Counted from the first letter of the stretch, positions 47,630 to 60,000 are shown. The stretch: 64,000 nucleotides of DNA from Simmondsia chinensis (GCA_018398585.1 JAGTTD010000008.1:28139208-28203207), one strand, 5' to 3'. The notes: generated by a model from the letters alone, not told the origin. Numbers and translations are program-made.

Positions 47630-47892
47630 GATAATTTGATTGTTTACATGAATTTCTTGATTGAGATAAATACTTTGAAGTATTATGTTTTTTATCGATT
47701 ATTCAATTGAGATGATGATTGAGTTTGTAACCTTTGATCAATGATGTTGATACTTGTAAATTAATCTTTTGTGCTTGTAGCCTTAGGATTAATTAATCAA
47801 GCAATAGTTTTAACTGAGCTGTTAATTAGAGCCTATCTTTCCTACGTTTTAGTTAGATTGGGTCAATACGTGATAATTAACAATACGTTAGG
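47630..47892 (+). repeat. Gypsy LTR fragment, left part, split by copia insertion
   Basis: Continuous in character with 54275-54690: AGTTAGATTGGGTCAATACG at 47860 resembles AGTTAGATAGGGTCAATACG at 54306. The copia element at 47893 sits between the two parts with TTAGG on each side. Confidence 0.55.
47888..47892. repeat. Target-site duplication TTAGG, left copy
   Basis: TTAGG before the 5' LTR, repeated exactly at 54275-54279 after the 3' LTR. Confidence 0.92.
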
Positions 47893-48977
47893 TGTTGGAA
47901 AAATGATACAAGTTAATCTTTAGTTTTTTGACAAGTTGCATTCCATGTTGGAAAAATAGTGCGGATGATCCTTTTCTTAATGGGTACATTTAATTTTGGA
48001 AAATATTTTTTCCAAGCCCAGTTACTAGCTATTTATCTGTAGCTATTCAATGTCATTAAAATTGTGGCTGTTGGGAATTTATTAACGATATAGCCGTTGG
48101 AATTCATTGCACCCAATTTTAATACCTTTTTCCATTTTCTACATTATTTTAAATATAAACCCATTGTCCTCTCTCTCTCTCTCACTGTAAAATAACCCCC
48201 ACTATTCTCTTAAGTTACACTCTCATTTTTCTCACTACAATGGAGTCTGAGCCCCTTGAATATACTTGGCTTCCTATCACTGAGTCTCACAATGGGAATA
48301 TTTATTATGCCGCTTTTCATATTTGAATGCTGAGGTTGGGTTTAGGGCTCTTGTTCTTTCTATTTCCTTCTTTTTTCTTGGATGATTTTGGGAAAAGTTC
48401 TTAGGCTCTCCTACGCGGTAATAAACAAGTGCACATTAATAGTCGAATCGCGTTAATCCTGGAGGACGGCTGCTGGTTATACTGTGTGCATTGAAGCAGC
48501 GGCGAAATAGTCTTTTAGGATTGTGGTTCTTAACACGGCGCGGTATCATCGTTTTGTAAGATCTTTCTAGTTACTTTCTCCTTCATTGCTATACCTTAGT
48601 ATTAGTCAACTTTCTAACATTCATGAAAATAGTTTGTTTTGTTTTTCTCTCAATTGATAGAATTCAATTTATTGATAATATAATAGACCACCTATACTGT
48701 GTGGTGAAGTATAAGTTCTACAAAAGCGTACCCTAAATGTTACATTCTTGGATAATATGCTTGCTTTTGTTGATGGCCTTACATTTCTGATGTAAGGTAT
48801 GAGACCTGTATCTATTTTAGTAGCCAAATTTTGAGATGAACTAGTACTTTTGGTTGCAACAGATGAACTTGCGTCTTTGCATCATCATAACATTTATCAA
48901 CTGTATGTGTTCTTTGCCACCATGCCTTTTTGGTGTTTTTTTGACTATTTGTTTAAAGGAGTCAATTGTTTCTAGCA
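47893..48977 (+). repeat. 5' LTR of copia-type element (with 3' extension)
   Basis: 1,085 bp aligned to 53141-54274. A first possible end TTTCTAACA occurs at 48611-48619, corresponding to the true end of the LTR in the inverted relative (60001). The last 358 bp (48620-48977) are an extension shared by both LTRs of this copy. Confidence 0.9.
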
Positions 48978-49522
48978 ATCTAAAAGACGATAACTTGTGA
49001 TCTGTCATAGCAACTCTTTTGTTGCATCTTTACTCATGCTTGATAGATTAAGGGGCACTATAAAAGATCATGTGAGATCAGTGATCTCATATTTGCATGG
49101 TATTTAGATGCTAGTTTTCTTATAGGATTTTTAATGAAGAATGGAGGGTTTTGGTTATAGATTTTCTCCCGTGTGGATTTTTGACATTAACTATATCATA
49201 TTAAAAGATTATAAATTTAGATTCTTGCTGATCATTTTAAGCTGAATTTGTGTGCTTTTTAAGCAAGAAGTCAAATCTTTACTTGAATTTGACGGTATTC
49301 AGTGGAGATTTTGAGATGGGTTGTTAGGTGGGTATTGCTAAATTTTAGTGTTGAGCATCATTTTATGGATGATTGAAACAGATGTGCTTTATCATTGATT
49401 GGTCCTTGAAGGAATGGTGGGGTTAGAGTAAATATTCAACTAAGGTTCTTAAAATTTTGAAAAAACTGGCTAGTGTTTAGAAAGAGGGTGTCACTAGCAT
49501 CTGTGCCTATTAGAAGACCTTT

Positions 49523-50099
49523 TTGGATAGTTTGATGGCTATGAGAAAGATTGTGAATGGACACCCAAGTAGGGGATTCGTTGACAGGAAATGGATAATT
49601 CTATTTTTTGCAAGTTTGTTGGTGTTTTTAACTCTTAGTATGGCCGCTTTCTTTGGGGTTTATTCGCCAAATTATGATAAAGATTCATTGCAGTTTCATC
49701 CAATATTGGATGCCAAGTTAAATGAAACAGCCAGTTATTTTGGAGTCTGATATAAAGAAATCGTTGAGGTTGAATGAAGAGATGAAGCATGGACAACCGC
49801 CTAGGTTCGCTTATCTTATATCTGGTACAAAGGGTGATAGTCATAGAATTATGAGAGTATTACAAGCAGTGCATCATCCAAGAAATCAATGCATTTTACA
49901 CATGGATTTCGAGGCTCCGCTAAGGGAAAGGTTGGGTTTGACAATGTCAATAAAAGGTAACTCAACGTTTCGTGAAATAGAGAATGTGCATGTAATGGAA
50001 AAATCAAATTTGGTGACTTACAAGTGTCCCACTATGGTTGAGAAAACTTGGTTTTCTTTTGGAACCTTAGAAGTGTCTAATTGGTTAGGACCTTCTTGA
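49523..50099 (+). pseudogene. Captured fragment of a GT14 (core-2/I-branching-type) glycosyltransferase gene
   Basis: The first frame (49523-49747) gives a cytoplasmic tail and a signal-anchor helix (WIILFFASLLVFLTLSMAAF), typical of Golgi type II glycosyltransferases. After a one-base frame change near 49740 the second frame gives KSLRLNEE then PPRFAYLISGTKGDSHRIMR, LQAVHHPRNQCILHMDFEAP, a FREIENVHVM segment and NLVTYK.PTMV. These are conserved blocks of plant GT14 proteins (the GlcAT14 beta-glucuronosyltransferase group acting on arabinogalactan proteins). Similarity ends at about 50037, as at the end of a gene's first coding part; a family protein is over 400 residues, so most of the catalytic domain is missing. 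48978-49522 looks like the gene's leader or intron. The frameshift and truncation make it non-functional. Confidence 0.88.
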
Positions 50100-52437
50100 A
50101 GTCATTAGTTGTCAGTAGTCGAATTGGACTAGTTTCGGAGATGAATCATTATTGTTTGAGCATCGAACTGTGTCTAAAGCCCTATTTTGTCTCCTACATG
50201 GTGGTTGAGAGGAGTTCAAGTGTCTTGATTTTTTGGGCACTCGATCAGCTAGCCTAGGTAGCAAGGATTTCTCACTGTTTTTTAACATTATTTGGTTTCC
50301 TCTTTGTGGAAAAGATATTTATGCTTGAGACTAACAGTTTGTCTTGAAGTAAGAAAGCTCTAGGTACATCTAATTCGTGGAGAGGTTCGGTTTTAATCGC
50401 TTGTTCTGCCCCATATGTGGTCGGTTGAGAATCTGGTGTAGATTCTTGCTTTGGTGGATCGATTTCGGAGTTAAATTGCTCGAGTCTAACTCGCTTGGTG
50501 GTCGAAGGAGAGTCCTTGGTTTAGATTCTGTTTTGGTGTTGGTTTGAGTACCCTAGCATGGTGCTGGTGCTTCTGTTATGTGTCTGACCATGCTGTATGA
50601 AAATTGAATTGTGTGCTTTATCAATTTTCTGTATGATTGTTGTAGTTAATATGTGTTTAGCGCTTGAAGTTGATTGTGAACTTGTTGAAATGGAAGCCTT
50701 GAACCTGTAATTGGCAACTCTTAGGTTAAGCATGTCTAGTTGCACAATCTTGAATCTCTTATGTGGTTAGAGCATGGTATGTTTGAGTTTTAACCATGAG
50801 ATTAGATCTTGTATGTGAGAATTGGTTTTTCTTGCATGTTTGAGTGACCTAAGTGAAATAATTGATAATTGTAAAGGACTTAGAGAACTTGTGAGTTCTT
50901 ATGAAAATGTATGTGTGATTTAGTATCTTAGTCTTCATGTTGATGTGTCTCATTTGTTTCCCATGACTATGTTTGAAACAAGTTGGCATGTTGTTACTTG
51001 TTACTTGAAATGACGATAAACATGTCATTTATGGACTGTTTTCAAGCTGAGTGTGCTGCTACACATTTGGTTTTAGGCTGTATGTTGTGCATATACCGTA
51101 GTTTTTGGCATGTAGCTGCTGTATGTTGCTGTCCATATTGCCATATACAAATTGTGTGCTATAAGATGCTGATTTTGTGCTGTGTTTGGACTGTTGCATG
51201 CTGAAATATGCTAGTTTTTTGCTGAATTTGTTGCTTCATGTTTGTTTTTGAGCTATATTTTGTGGCTCATACTGATTTTACTGCTGTATTTTGGCCGAGT
51301 TGCTGAATTTTCTGCATATTGGTTTGATTTTAAGTTGCTTCATTGAATTTTAGCCAAGACTTGGGGAAAAAATGATATGTTTTGAGTCATATGTGGACTT
51401 GTGTTGTCTTGGGAGACTTATATGCCCATAGGATCATTGTTTCATACATTCTTTTCTAGTTTTGGGAATAGGGTAAGGTGCAGGCCATACGAGAACCTTG
51501 ATTGATCATAAGCTTAGTATTCAGCTTGTCTCTAAATACCTTATTTGGGTTATTGTCATATGTTGTATGCTCAGGTTGGTCATTTGGATGACATACTATG
51601 TGACTCTAGTGTTCACTTGATGAGGAGAGAAAAGTGGCATAGCGTCACAAGCTAAATACGCTAAGGTGATTGATAGCATTATGGTCTGATGAAGGGCACA
51701 ACATTCGTCCTATTATTTCATATGTCAATGGTAGACATTGTCTACATACATTGATCCAAATGATGAATATTGAAGTGCTCTAATTAAATTGTTGAAGTAC
51801 TAGTGAAGTACTATGAATGGGGTTTACGTTGTAATAAACTCCGTGTTGTGTTGGGTGTCTAATATCAGTGAGAGATAGTCTACTAATGATAATATATTTA
51901 GGCTCGTTAATGAGTTATATTTTGTGACCTATACTGGTGGTGATCTAATTGATTTGAGATGATAATGTTTCACAATTGTGATGATATATGGAATTGACAA
52001 ATTTGCAGTATATGTTTTTCGTGCCAACTGTATATACGATATATGTATGATATGTGTACTATGTGAGTACTTGGGGTGGAGATATTATTTTATTGATATG
52101 ATATTTACTCCACTGTTGTGTTAGACTGACTCTTGTTGCAGTTGGCAGGTGATGGAGCTAGTTGTTTAACTGCTCGTTATAGATACCTTAATGTGGGGGT
52201 AAGAGCAACTCGTGATTGATGTTGGTAGTGGTCAACTCTTAAGTGCCGCTTTATTCCAATACAGTGTTGAAATGTCATTTGTGATGATTGATGTTGATGT
52301 TTTAACCTAACCCATAGTCCGTAACGGATGGTGTGGACACTGCACACTTAATGGGTTTGGCGAGAGGAGACCTGTTTGTCTCAAGCTTAAGATCATAAAC
52401 GATCTACTCGAAAGAAAATGATATCACTAAATTACGT
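50100..52437. other. Non-coding interior of the copia-type element
   Basis: T/G-rich sequence without a recognisable domain. From 50563 onward it has an inverted counterpart in the window (63214 down), so at least that part belongs to the element family and is not recent private insertion. It could be intron sequence carried along with the GT14 gene, or element-specific non-coding DNA; I cannot decide. Confidence 0.5.
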
Positions 52438-52540
52438 AAGGTCTGAAAAGAATATTGTGGATCCGTTGGTAAAGACACTATGTCAAAAAATGATTGTGGA
52501 AACATCGAGGGGGACGGGACTCAAGTCTACACATGAATAA
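52438..52540 (+). pseudogene. C-terminal end of copia RNase H
   Basis: Reads SEKNIVDPLVKTLCQKMIVE, then TSRGTGLKSTHE and a TAA stop at 52538-52540. It matches the conserved end of plant copia Pol (N.ADPLTK.L......TSRGMGLKP). This identifies the superfamily of the LTR element. An inverted copy lies at about 61260-61370. Confidence 0.85.
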
Positions 52541-53140
52541 ACTGTGATGTATCCAACCTGGTCTGGACAGGTTCAATGTGAAAAGTCATAATTTCATTCA
52601 AGGAATGCACAGTATTTTATGTTGTCCCTTCCTATGGTGTGACAGTGCGGAGACGAGTCCATAGTCATATGTTTGGTAGTGTAAGCAAGACTTGCACTTG
52701 ATGGACACTGTCTATATGTTATCAAGGGGTGAGGTTGAGCTTTAGCTCTTAATGGACCCATACCCATATGTTTGGTGGTGTGTGGTAACACACACTTGAT
52801 GGGATCCACCTATGTAGGTGTGGGAGTGTGGCCGCTTCCTACGAAGGTTTAAGACTTGCCTTCTAGAGCACCTACGAATATCCAGGACGAATGCATGGCC
52901 AATAAAACGGACCAAACTGCAGGAAATTGTCAAGATCTGGAGTTTAGTATGTGTCCAAGTAGAAGACTATACAACCCCTTGTGAGATTCAAGACGAAAGT
53001 CACCTTGCAAGATGTTGGTCCTAAACTTAAGTTACACTAGTTGACGATTCAAGTCGCAAGACATTAGCATTGAAAAACCAAACTCCCTTTACCCAATCTA
53101 TACTTCTTTATTCTTTCAGCTTGTATCTTATGTGGGGGAT

Positions 53141-54274
53141 TGTTGAAAAAATGATACAAGTTAACCTTTAGTTTTTTGAGAAGTTGTATTCCACATTGAA
53201 AAAATAATGTGGATGATCCTTTTCTTAATGGGTATATTTAATTTTGGAAGATATTTTTCGAGCCCAGTTACTAGTTGTTTACCTGTAGCTATTTAATGTC
53301 ATTAAAATTGTGGCCGTTAGGAATTTATTAACGATATAACCGTTGCAATTTATTACGTCCGTTGATAGCCGTTGGAATTCATTGCATTCGATTTTAATAC
53401 CTTTTTCTATTTTCTGCATTATTTAAAATATATACCCATTTATCTGTCTCTCTCTCTCTCACTGGCATTCTTCTTCGATTAAATAACCACCACTATTCTC
53501 TTAACTCACACTCTAATTTTTCTCACTGCAACGGAGTCTGAGCTCCCTGAATATACTTGGCTTCCTATCACTGAGTCTCACAATAAGAATGTTTATTACG
53601 CTGCTTTTCATATTTGAATGCGGAGTTTAGGCTTCAGGCTCTTGTTCTTCCTGTTGTCTTCTCTTTTCTTTGATGATTTCGGGCAAAGTTATTAGGCTTT
53701 CCTACCCGGCAATTAACGAGTGCCCGCTAAGAGTCGGATCGCTTTAATCTTGGAGGACAACTGCCATTTATACTGTGTGCACTGGAGCAGTGGGGAAATC
53801 ATCTTTTAGGATAGTGGTTCTTACCACGGCGCGATATCATCGTTTTGTAAGATCTTTCTAATTACTCTCTACTGCATTGATATACCTTAATATTCGTCAA
53901 CTTTCTAACATTCATGGCAATAGTTTGCTTTGTTTCTGTCTCTATTGATAGAATTCAAATTGTTGATAATATAATAGACTGCCTGTATTGTGGGGTGAAG
54001 TATACATTTTACAAAAGCATACCCTAAATGTTACGTTCTTGGATAATATACTTGCTCTTGTAGATGGCCTTACGTTTCTGATGTAAGGTATGAGATGTAT
54101 ATCTATTTCACCAGCCAAAATTTGAGATGGACTAGTACTCTTGGTTGGAACAGATGAACTTGCATCTTTGCATCATCATAACATTTATCAACTGTATGCG
54201 TTCTTTGCCACCACGCCTTTTTGGGTTTTTTTTTTTTTTGACTATTTGTTTAAAGGAGTCAATTGTTTCTAACA
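53141..54274 (+). repeat. 3' LTR of copia-type element
   Basis: 1,134 bp, starts TGTTGAAAAAATGATAC directly after GTGGGGGAT, ends TTTCTAACA. The shorter family-type end is at 53902-53910. About 50 bp longer than the 5' LTR because of small indels, including one near 53360 and a longer T run near 54228. Confidence 0.92.
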
Positions 54275-54690
54275 TTAGGTATAGTCTATTTTCCTTAGAC
54301 TTTAGTTAGATAGGGTCAATACGTGATACTAACAATATTACCTTAGTAGGTTGAAGCTTGTAGCCCAAACTACTACCTGTATAATAATCAATAATCCAAA
54401 TTTAAGAGTTAACGCAAGAATAATTAGCTAATGATGGATTGAAAACCCTAGGTCCCCCCCCCCCCCCCCCCCCCCCCCCGGGAATTCCTTAGTTTAATTT
54501 CGTTTTCTTTGATTAATCAACATAAAAATCCCTCAATTTTCCTCAAATTGATTTAAGTCATAGAATAGATTCACGTACTCTTAGTTCCTATGGTTCGGCA
54601 CCCTCTCGCCTTAGACTTTAATAAAGGCATGTTTGTTTAACCCACAGAGTTTTATATTAAATTTTTATTGACGTAGAAAAAAACACATCA
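54275..54690 (+). repeat. Gypsy LTR fragment, right part, with C26 run
   Basis: Starts with the TTAGG duplication. 54560-54600 reads CTTAGTTCCTATGGTTCGGC, a version of the TCCCTGTGGTTCGACC motif of plant gypsy LTRs, on plus. A run of 26 C occupies 54454-54479. Confidence 0.6.
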
Positions 54691-54793
54691 GATCATCTAT
54701 AATAGTGTTCATATCCAGGTTGTAAGTCGTCATAACTTTGCAATTTGGTACCTTTGTAACATTACTATTTACAAAGGCTTAAATTATATTTCT

Positions 54794-55218
54794 TGACGTA
54801 GCCCACATCCGGGCTTTATTGGCAAGACCGAAAGATAGGCGAGATGGCAGCCCACACCTTGGCGAGAAGGGGAACAAGCCAATGGCGACATGACTGGGTC
54901 AAGGACTTTAAGTTTGAGGACAAGAGCTTAATATAAATTAGAAGATATAATTATTTATCTTTTTATTTGTTCATTTTATTTTTAGTCTCTAATTATAGAT
55001 ATGAAAGCTCTTCTATTTAAAAAGGCAAGTTGATTAGGGTATTGGTCATTCAATTTTCTCGATTCTAATTATAGTTTACTATTCTTTCTTGTTCTTGAGT
55101 TGTGAGAATCAAGATTAAGAATTTTACCTTTGTTTCACTTTAGCTTTTGCAATACAAATTCAAGGAAGGTTGTTGAATCCTTCCATTCCCAAACTTGTAT
55201 CGTTTTTGTGCTACATCA
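54794..55218 (+). repeat. 5' LTR of gypsy element
   Basis: 425 bp, begins TGACGTAG and ends CTACATCA, near-perfect inverted ends. Homologous to 59595-60000. Encloses a region with TTAATTATA and CTTGTTCTTGAGTTG shared by both LTRs. Confidence 0.9.
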
Positions 55219-55220
55219 GT

Positions 55221-55232
55221 TGGTAGCAAAGC
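55221..55232 (+). other. Primer-binding site, tRNA-Met-like
   Basis: TGGTAGCAAAGC, two bases after the 5' LTR, is a two-mismatch version of the initiator tRNA-Met complement TGGTATCAGAGC. Confidence 0.75.
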
Positions 55233-55246
55233 TTAAAAGGTTTCCC

Positions 55247-58200
55247 ATGATGGCCCGTGGGGGACAAAGGTACGTTGTTGTTAGAGACGTGTCTAAGAAA
55301 AACCATCAACTTCTGACGGATATGAGGTTCAAGGAGATCAAGGAGATATCCTGGTGTGTCGAGTTGAGTTTGGAACAATTGAGTGTGATGTGCAACCAAA
55401 TGGCTACAGCTCAGCCTCAACGATCAGACATGGAAGATGAGGACAAAACCGATGAAAGCATTAACAACTCGTTTGAGAGGTTTTGCAACCAAGGATAGAA
55501 TAATAGAAGGGAACAACCAAATTATGGCATTTCCGATTACTCGGAAGATCAACGGTGGCAATCCAGGCTTCAAATTAAAATTCTGGAGTTCACAGGTGGG
55601 AGGCAACCTAAGGAGTTCTAGGATTGGCTTGCTTTGGTAGAAGAGGTGCTCGAATTCAAGGAAGTTTCAGAGCACAAATAGGCATTGTTGGTGGCTACCT
55701 GGTTAAGGGGTAGAGCCTCACCTAGTAGCAACAATTGAAGCACACCCAACTTAGGCAAGGTAAAGCGAAGATTGAGACTTGGAAGAAGATAAAGAAGCAT
55801 GTACATAGTGCCTTCCTAATTTTTAATCATGCTAGGATTGTGTACTAATGCCTTAAGAATTTGCATCAGTGTTCTTAGTCTGTGGAAGAGTACAGCGTAA
55901 AATTCTATGGCTTAGGAGCAACTTGGAGAAATCAAAGGGGTTGGCGGATAGCTATGTTGGCAGAGTGAGGGAATCAATCCCAAGAGCTGTTGAGCATGTT
56001 CACATCTTTTCTACTTGGAGGAAAGCCGGAGGGCTGTGCATATCGAGAAGTAACAGAAACGACATTAGATTGGAAGTACTTGGAACACCCATAATAGCGG
56101 GTGTGATTAGGTACAACCTCCAACCAACTGAGGCACACAGGGACAAGTAGGGAGGCTGGCTTTTGTCAACCCCAAAATTTTGAATAACTAGGATTAGGCG
56201 GGTAGCTCAGAGACCTATTACTTCAAGTGTGGCGAGATGGATCACTGTGCCGCCAATTGTAAGAAGGGCAACAGACCAAGTAAGGGGTTGTACATTGAGG
56301 GTCTTCACACTAAGGATGTCGAGTTAGTTGAGGAGGAGTCTGAAGATGAGTTGGCACCAAGTGGTGAAGAAGAAGTTGCTGGTGAAAAATGCCACCTATG
56401 AGTGGTTAGGTGAGTCTGCTTCACGCCAAAAGAAGCCGTAGGAGATGGCTAGCTCAGAAATAACATCTTTCAAACAACCTACACGATTGGAGGGAAAGTA
56501 CGTCGCCTAGTCATCGATTCCGTGAGTTGTGAGAATGTTTTCTCCAAAGAATTCGCCAGGAAGTTGGGATTGAAGATTGAGGATCATCTAAACCCCTGCA
56601 AGTTGTCTTGGCTTAAGAAAGGGAACCAGGTAACAGGGTCTAAATATTGTCTAGTTAGTTATTGAATTGGTATGGAATGCAGGGATGGGGCATGGTGTGA
56701 TTTGGTTAGCACGGATGCATGTCACTTATTTCTTGGATGACCATGGTAATTCGAAAAAGGTGCAACCCAAGATGGAGCACCTATATCTTTGTGCTTAAGG
56801 GCACAAAGATAGTCTTGTTGCCTCAAAAGGACGAATCACTAAGTTTGATGTGAGCTAAGAATTTGAATCTCCATACCAAGGCCATGTTCGCCAAGGAGGT
56901 TGGTGAGAACAAGTTAGTGTTTGTGTTGATTGGCAAGGAGTGCCAGACAGAACAAACAAAGGTATCGAAAGAAGTAGATAACTTGTTAAGGGAGTTCACT
57001 GATGTTTTGCCGAAGGAGTTGCCGACTTCCTTACTGCCATTGAGGGACATTCAAAACCGGTTAATTCTAATGCCGGAATCTTCCTACCGATTAGGCCACA
57101 GTACTGAATAAGTCCTGTGGAGCATAAGGAGCTTAGGCACCAGTTGAGCAGTTACTCGCCAGGGGCTTCATTTGAGTGAGTTCGAGTCTGTGTGCAGTTC
57201 CAGCTCTTTTGATGCCAAAGAAGGATGGCACTTGGTGCATGTACATTGGTGCATGTAAATTGACAACAGAGCCATTAGTAAGATCATGGTACGTTATCGA
57301 TTTCCTATTTCGACATCGAATGACTTACTAGACCAGTTATAGAACTCAAAGGTGTTTAGCAAATTAGACCTGAAGAGTGGATACCATCAGATCCGTATCT
57401 CACTTGGTGACGAGTGGAAGACTATCTTCAACATCTAAGAAGGGTTGTGAGTGGCCACTGATGCCATTTGTGCTTTCTAATGCGCCTAGCACGTTTATGA
57501 GGTTCATAAATCAAGTACTACGACCCTTTATTGAAAAGTTAGTGGTAGTCTACTTTGACCACACCCTGATCTATAGTCCAAACTAGGAAGACCACTTCGA
57601 CCACCTTAGAGAGGTTTTGGCAACCTGAAAAGAGCTACTCTTGTTTGCTGCCTTGAAGAAGTGTGACTTCAGGAAGGACAAAGTGATGTTCCTTGGGTTT
57701 GTAGTATCCAAGGATAAGATTAAGGCAGACAAAGGCAAGACAGAAGCAATTCGGAATTGGCCCAAACCAATGTCGATAGCAGAGGTACTTAGCTTCCATG
57801 GTCTTGCATCTTTTTACCAGAGGTTTGTACCAGGTTTTAGCTCTATTATGACACCAATTACAAACAGTATGAAGGGGAGTAGCTTCAGTTGGGCTCTGGA
57901 GGTATCCGATGCCTTCAAAGAGGTGAAGCAAAGCTTGACGCGGCTCTGGTATTAGTCTTACCATATTTCCAAAAGACATTCTAGTTACACATCGATGCTT
58001 CTAAGGTTGGCATAGGAGTAGTGCTTAGACAAAAAGGATGTCCAATTTTGTACTTCAGCGAGAAACTTGACTAAAGTAAGTTGAATTATTCAACTTATGA
58101 TGTCGAGTTCTATAAGGTGGTGAGAGCTTTAAGGCATTGAAAATCGCATCTCGCCAACAAGGTATTCGTCTTGTACTTGAATAATGTTACGCTAAATCAC

Positions 58201-59590
58201 ATCAATAGCCAAGACAAGCTTTTTGACTGACATGCGAAATGGGAGAGTTACATTCAACTCTTTCACTTTGTGATCAAACAGAAGTCTGGAGCATTAAACA
58301 AGGTTACCGAGGCCTTAAGTAGCAGTACATCGATCTTGACTAAAAGCTAAGCTTTGGTACTTGGTGTTGACAAGTTGGTGGAACAATACCAAGATGATCT
58401 CGCCTTTGGGGACATTTGGCAAGAAGCTTAGTTAGGGATAGTACCGGGTTACTCCATCCACGAAGGATTTCTCTTCAAGACGAATCAGTTATGCATTCTG
58501 ACTTCTAGTTTAACTTAAGATCATCCAGGAGAAGCACAATGAGGGGCATGTAGGGGAGATAGGATGCTCAAGCTAGTGAGATTTACATATTAATGGCCAA
58601 CAGTGTGGATAGAGATTGAGAGGTTTGTCAAGAGGTGCCGGATTTGCCAGGTTTCTAATGGGAGAACGACTAATGCCAGTTATTCCTAGTCAACCATGGG
58701 CAAACATCAGTATGGACTTCATACTTGGATTTCCGAAAACACAAAGATTTTGATTCGATCTTCATTATTGTGGATCAATTCTCCAAGATGGCACATTTCC
58801 TGGGCTGCAAGAAAGCCCCGGAAGTTGTATATGTGGCACAGTTGTATTTTCGAGAAATTTATAGACTTCATGGATTACTCATCAAAATTGCGTCGGATAG
58901 GGATGTACGCTTCGTCAAGCACTTCCGGAAGACGCTATGGCAGATGATGAACACCTCTCTCGCCTTCGGTATTGTTCATTGCTTGTAGACAGATTGTCAA
59001 ACAGAAGTGACAAATAGGTCTTTGGTAACCTTCTCCGATGTCTTATTGTTGAAAACATCAATGGATGGGATTAGAAACTATATCAAGGTAAGTTCACCCA
59101 TAACAGCTCGGCAAATCAAATCACGGGATTTCCGTCATTCCAAATTGTTTATGGCTTTGTCCCTCGTTTACCAATACACCTTGCACCAGTACCCGATCTT
59201 ATTCATACATATGGAAAGGCGGAGGACTTCATTTCCAACCTTCAAGAGATACATGGGCAGACTCTAGGGAGGTTGCTAGAGGCCTATGCCAAGTACAAAG
59301 TGTAGAGTGACAAGCAACGCCAAGCAGTGCAACTCCAAGTTAGCGATCAGGTATGGGCGATGTTGACAAGAGAGCTGTTTCTGGCATGAGAGTATAACAA
59401 GTTGATAGCACGGAAGATTGGACCCTTGTGTGTCATTGAGAAAGTTGACGATAATGCACACCGTCTATAGCTACCAAGTGGAATGACGACTTCAGACGTC
59501 TTCAACATAAGCACCTAACCCCTTACTTGGGTGAGAATGATTCAGATGATCCTTCACCGAATTCGAGGGCGAATTCTTTCTAGGCCGGGG
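55247..59590 (+). pseudogene. Gypsy gag-pol, full domain order but many stops
   Basis: Gag region 55247-56300 ends in a zinc knuckle YFKCGEMDHCAANCKKG near 56210-56260, where the first Cys is Tyr. Protease: LVIDSVSCENVFSKEFA near 56510-56560, with the catalytic DSG read as DSV. Reverse transcriptase: [17 protein letters not shown] (57350), [20 protein letters not shown] (57460) and [11 protein letters not shown] (57550), where the YFDD catalytic pair is FDH. RNase H: 57870-58330 with YFSEKL and LNYSTYD. Integrase: HHCC-like part about 58530-58660, then SMDFILGF, IIVDQFSKMAHF and SDRDVRF (58705-58920), with TDCQTEV at about 58990. Frame changes and stops throughout. Confidence 0.88.
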
Positions 59591-59594
59591 AGAA

Positions 59595-60000
59595 TGATAT
59601 TGCCCCCATCTTGGCTTTCTTGCCAAGACCAGAAGGCAAGCCGGAAGGCAGCCCGCAACTTAGAGAGCTTGGTGAGAGGTGGAACGAGCAAGTGAAGACA
59701 TGATTGGGCAAAGGACTTTAACTTTGAGGAGGAGAGTTTAATATAGAGTAAAAGATAATTATTTATCTTTTTGTTTATCTGTTTTATTTTTAGTCTTTAA
59801 TTATATATAAGAAAGATCTTCTGTTTAAAGAGAAAGGTTGATTAGGGTTTGGGTCATTCAATTTTCAAGATTCTATTATAGTTTGTTGTTCTTCCTTGTT
59901 CTCAAGTTGCGGGAAACAAGATGAAAATTTTTACCTCTTTTTACATTAGCTTTTGCAATACAAATTAAAGGAAGGCTGTTAAATGCTTCCATTCTTGAAC
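59595..60000 (+). repeat. 3' LTR of gypsy element, truncated by insertion
   Basis: Starts TGATATTGCCCCCATC and follows the 5' LTR to CATTCTTGAAC, then changes at 60001 to the inverted copia LTR. About 24 terminal bases of the LTR are missing from the window. Confidence 0.88.

Larger units (their letters stand above)
47893..54274 (+). mobile_element. Copia-type LTR element carrying a host gene fragment
   Basis: 6,382 bp, LTRs 47893-48977 and 53141-54274, perfect 5-bp target duplication, polypurine tract GTGGGGGAT directly before the 3' LTR. LTR ends are TGTTGGAAA (5') and TTTCTAACA (3'). The only retroviral coding trace is a copia RNase H C-terminus at about 52438-52540. gag, protease, integrase and reverse transcriptase are absent; instead 49523-50040 encodes part of a GT14 glycosyltransferase in the same orientation as the LTRs. 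It is therefore non-autonomous. An inverted relative lies at 60001-63214. Confidence 0.9.
54794..60000 (+). mobile_element. Ty3/gypsy element with 3' LTR broken by another insertion
   Basis: 5' LTR 54794-55218, primer site 55221-55232, degenerate gag-pol, purine tract GGCCGGGGAGAA before a 3' LTR that starts 59595 and is cut at 60000 by the inverted copia relative. Pol motifs and order (protease, RT, RNase H, integrase) are those of Ty3/gypsy; sequence style suggests a chromovirus-related lineage (inference). Confidence 0.9.

Noticed and set aside
49523..50099. A working glycosyltransferase gene
   Set aside because: It lies between two LTRs of one element, has a frame change near 49740, and similarity to the family stops less than halfway through the usual length.
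55130..55498. Separate hypothetical gene of 122 codons
   Set aside because: It begins within the 5' LTR, crosses the primer site and continues into the gag remnant of the gypsy element.
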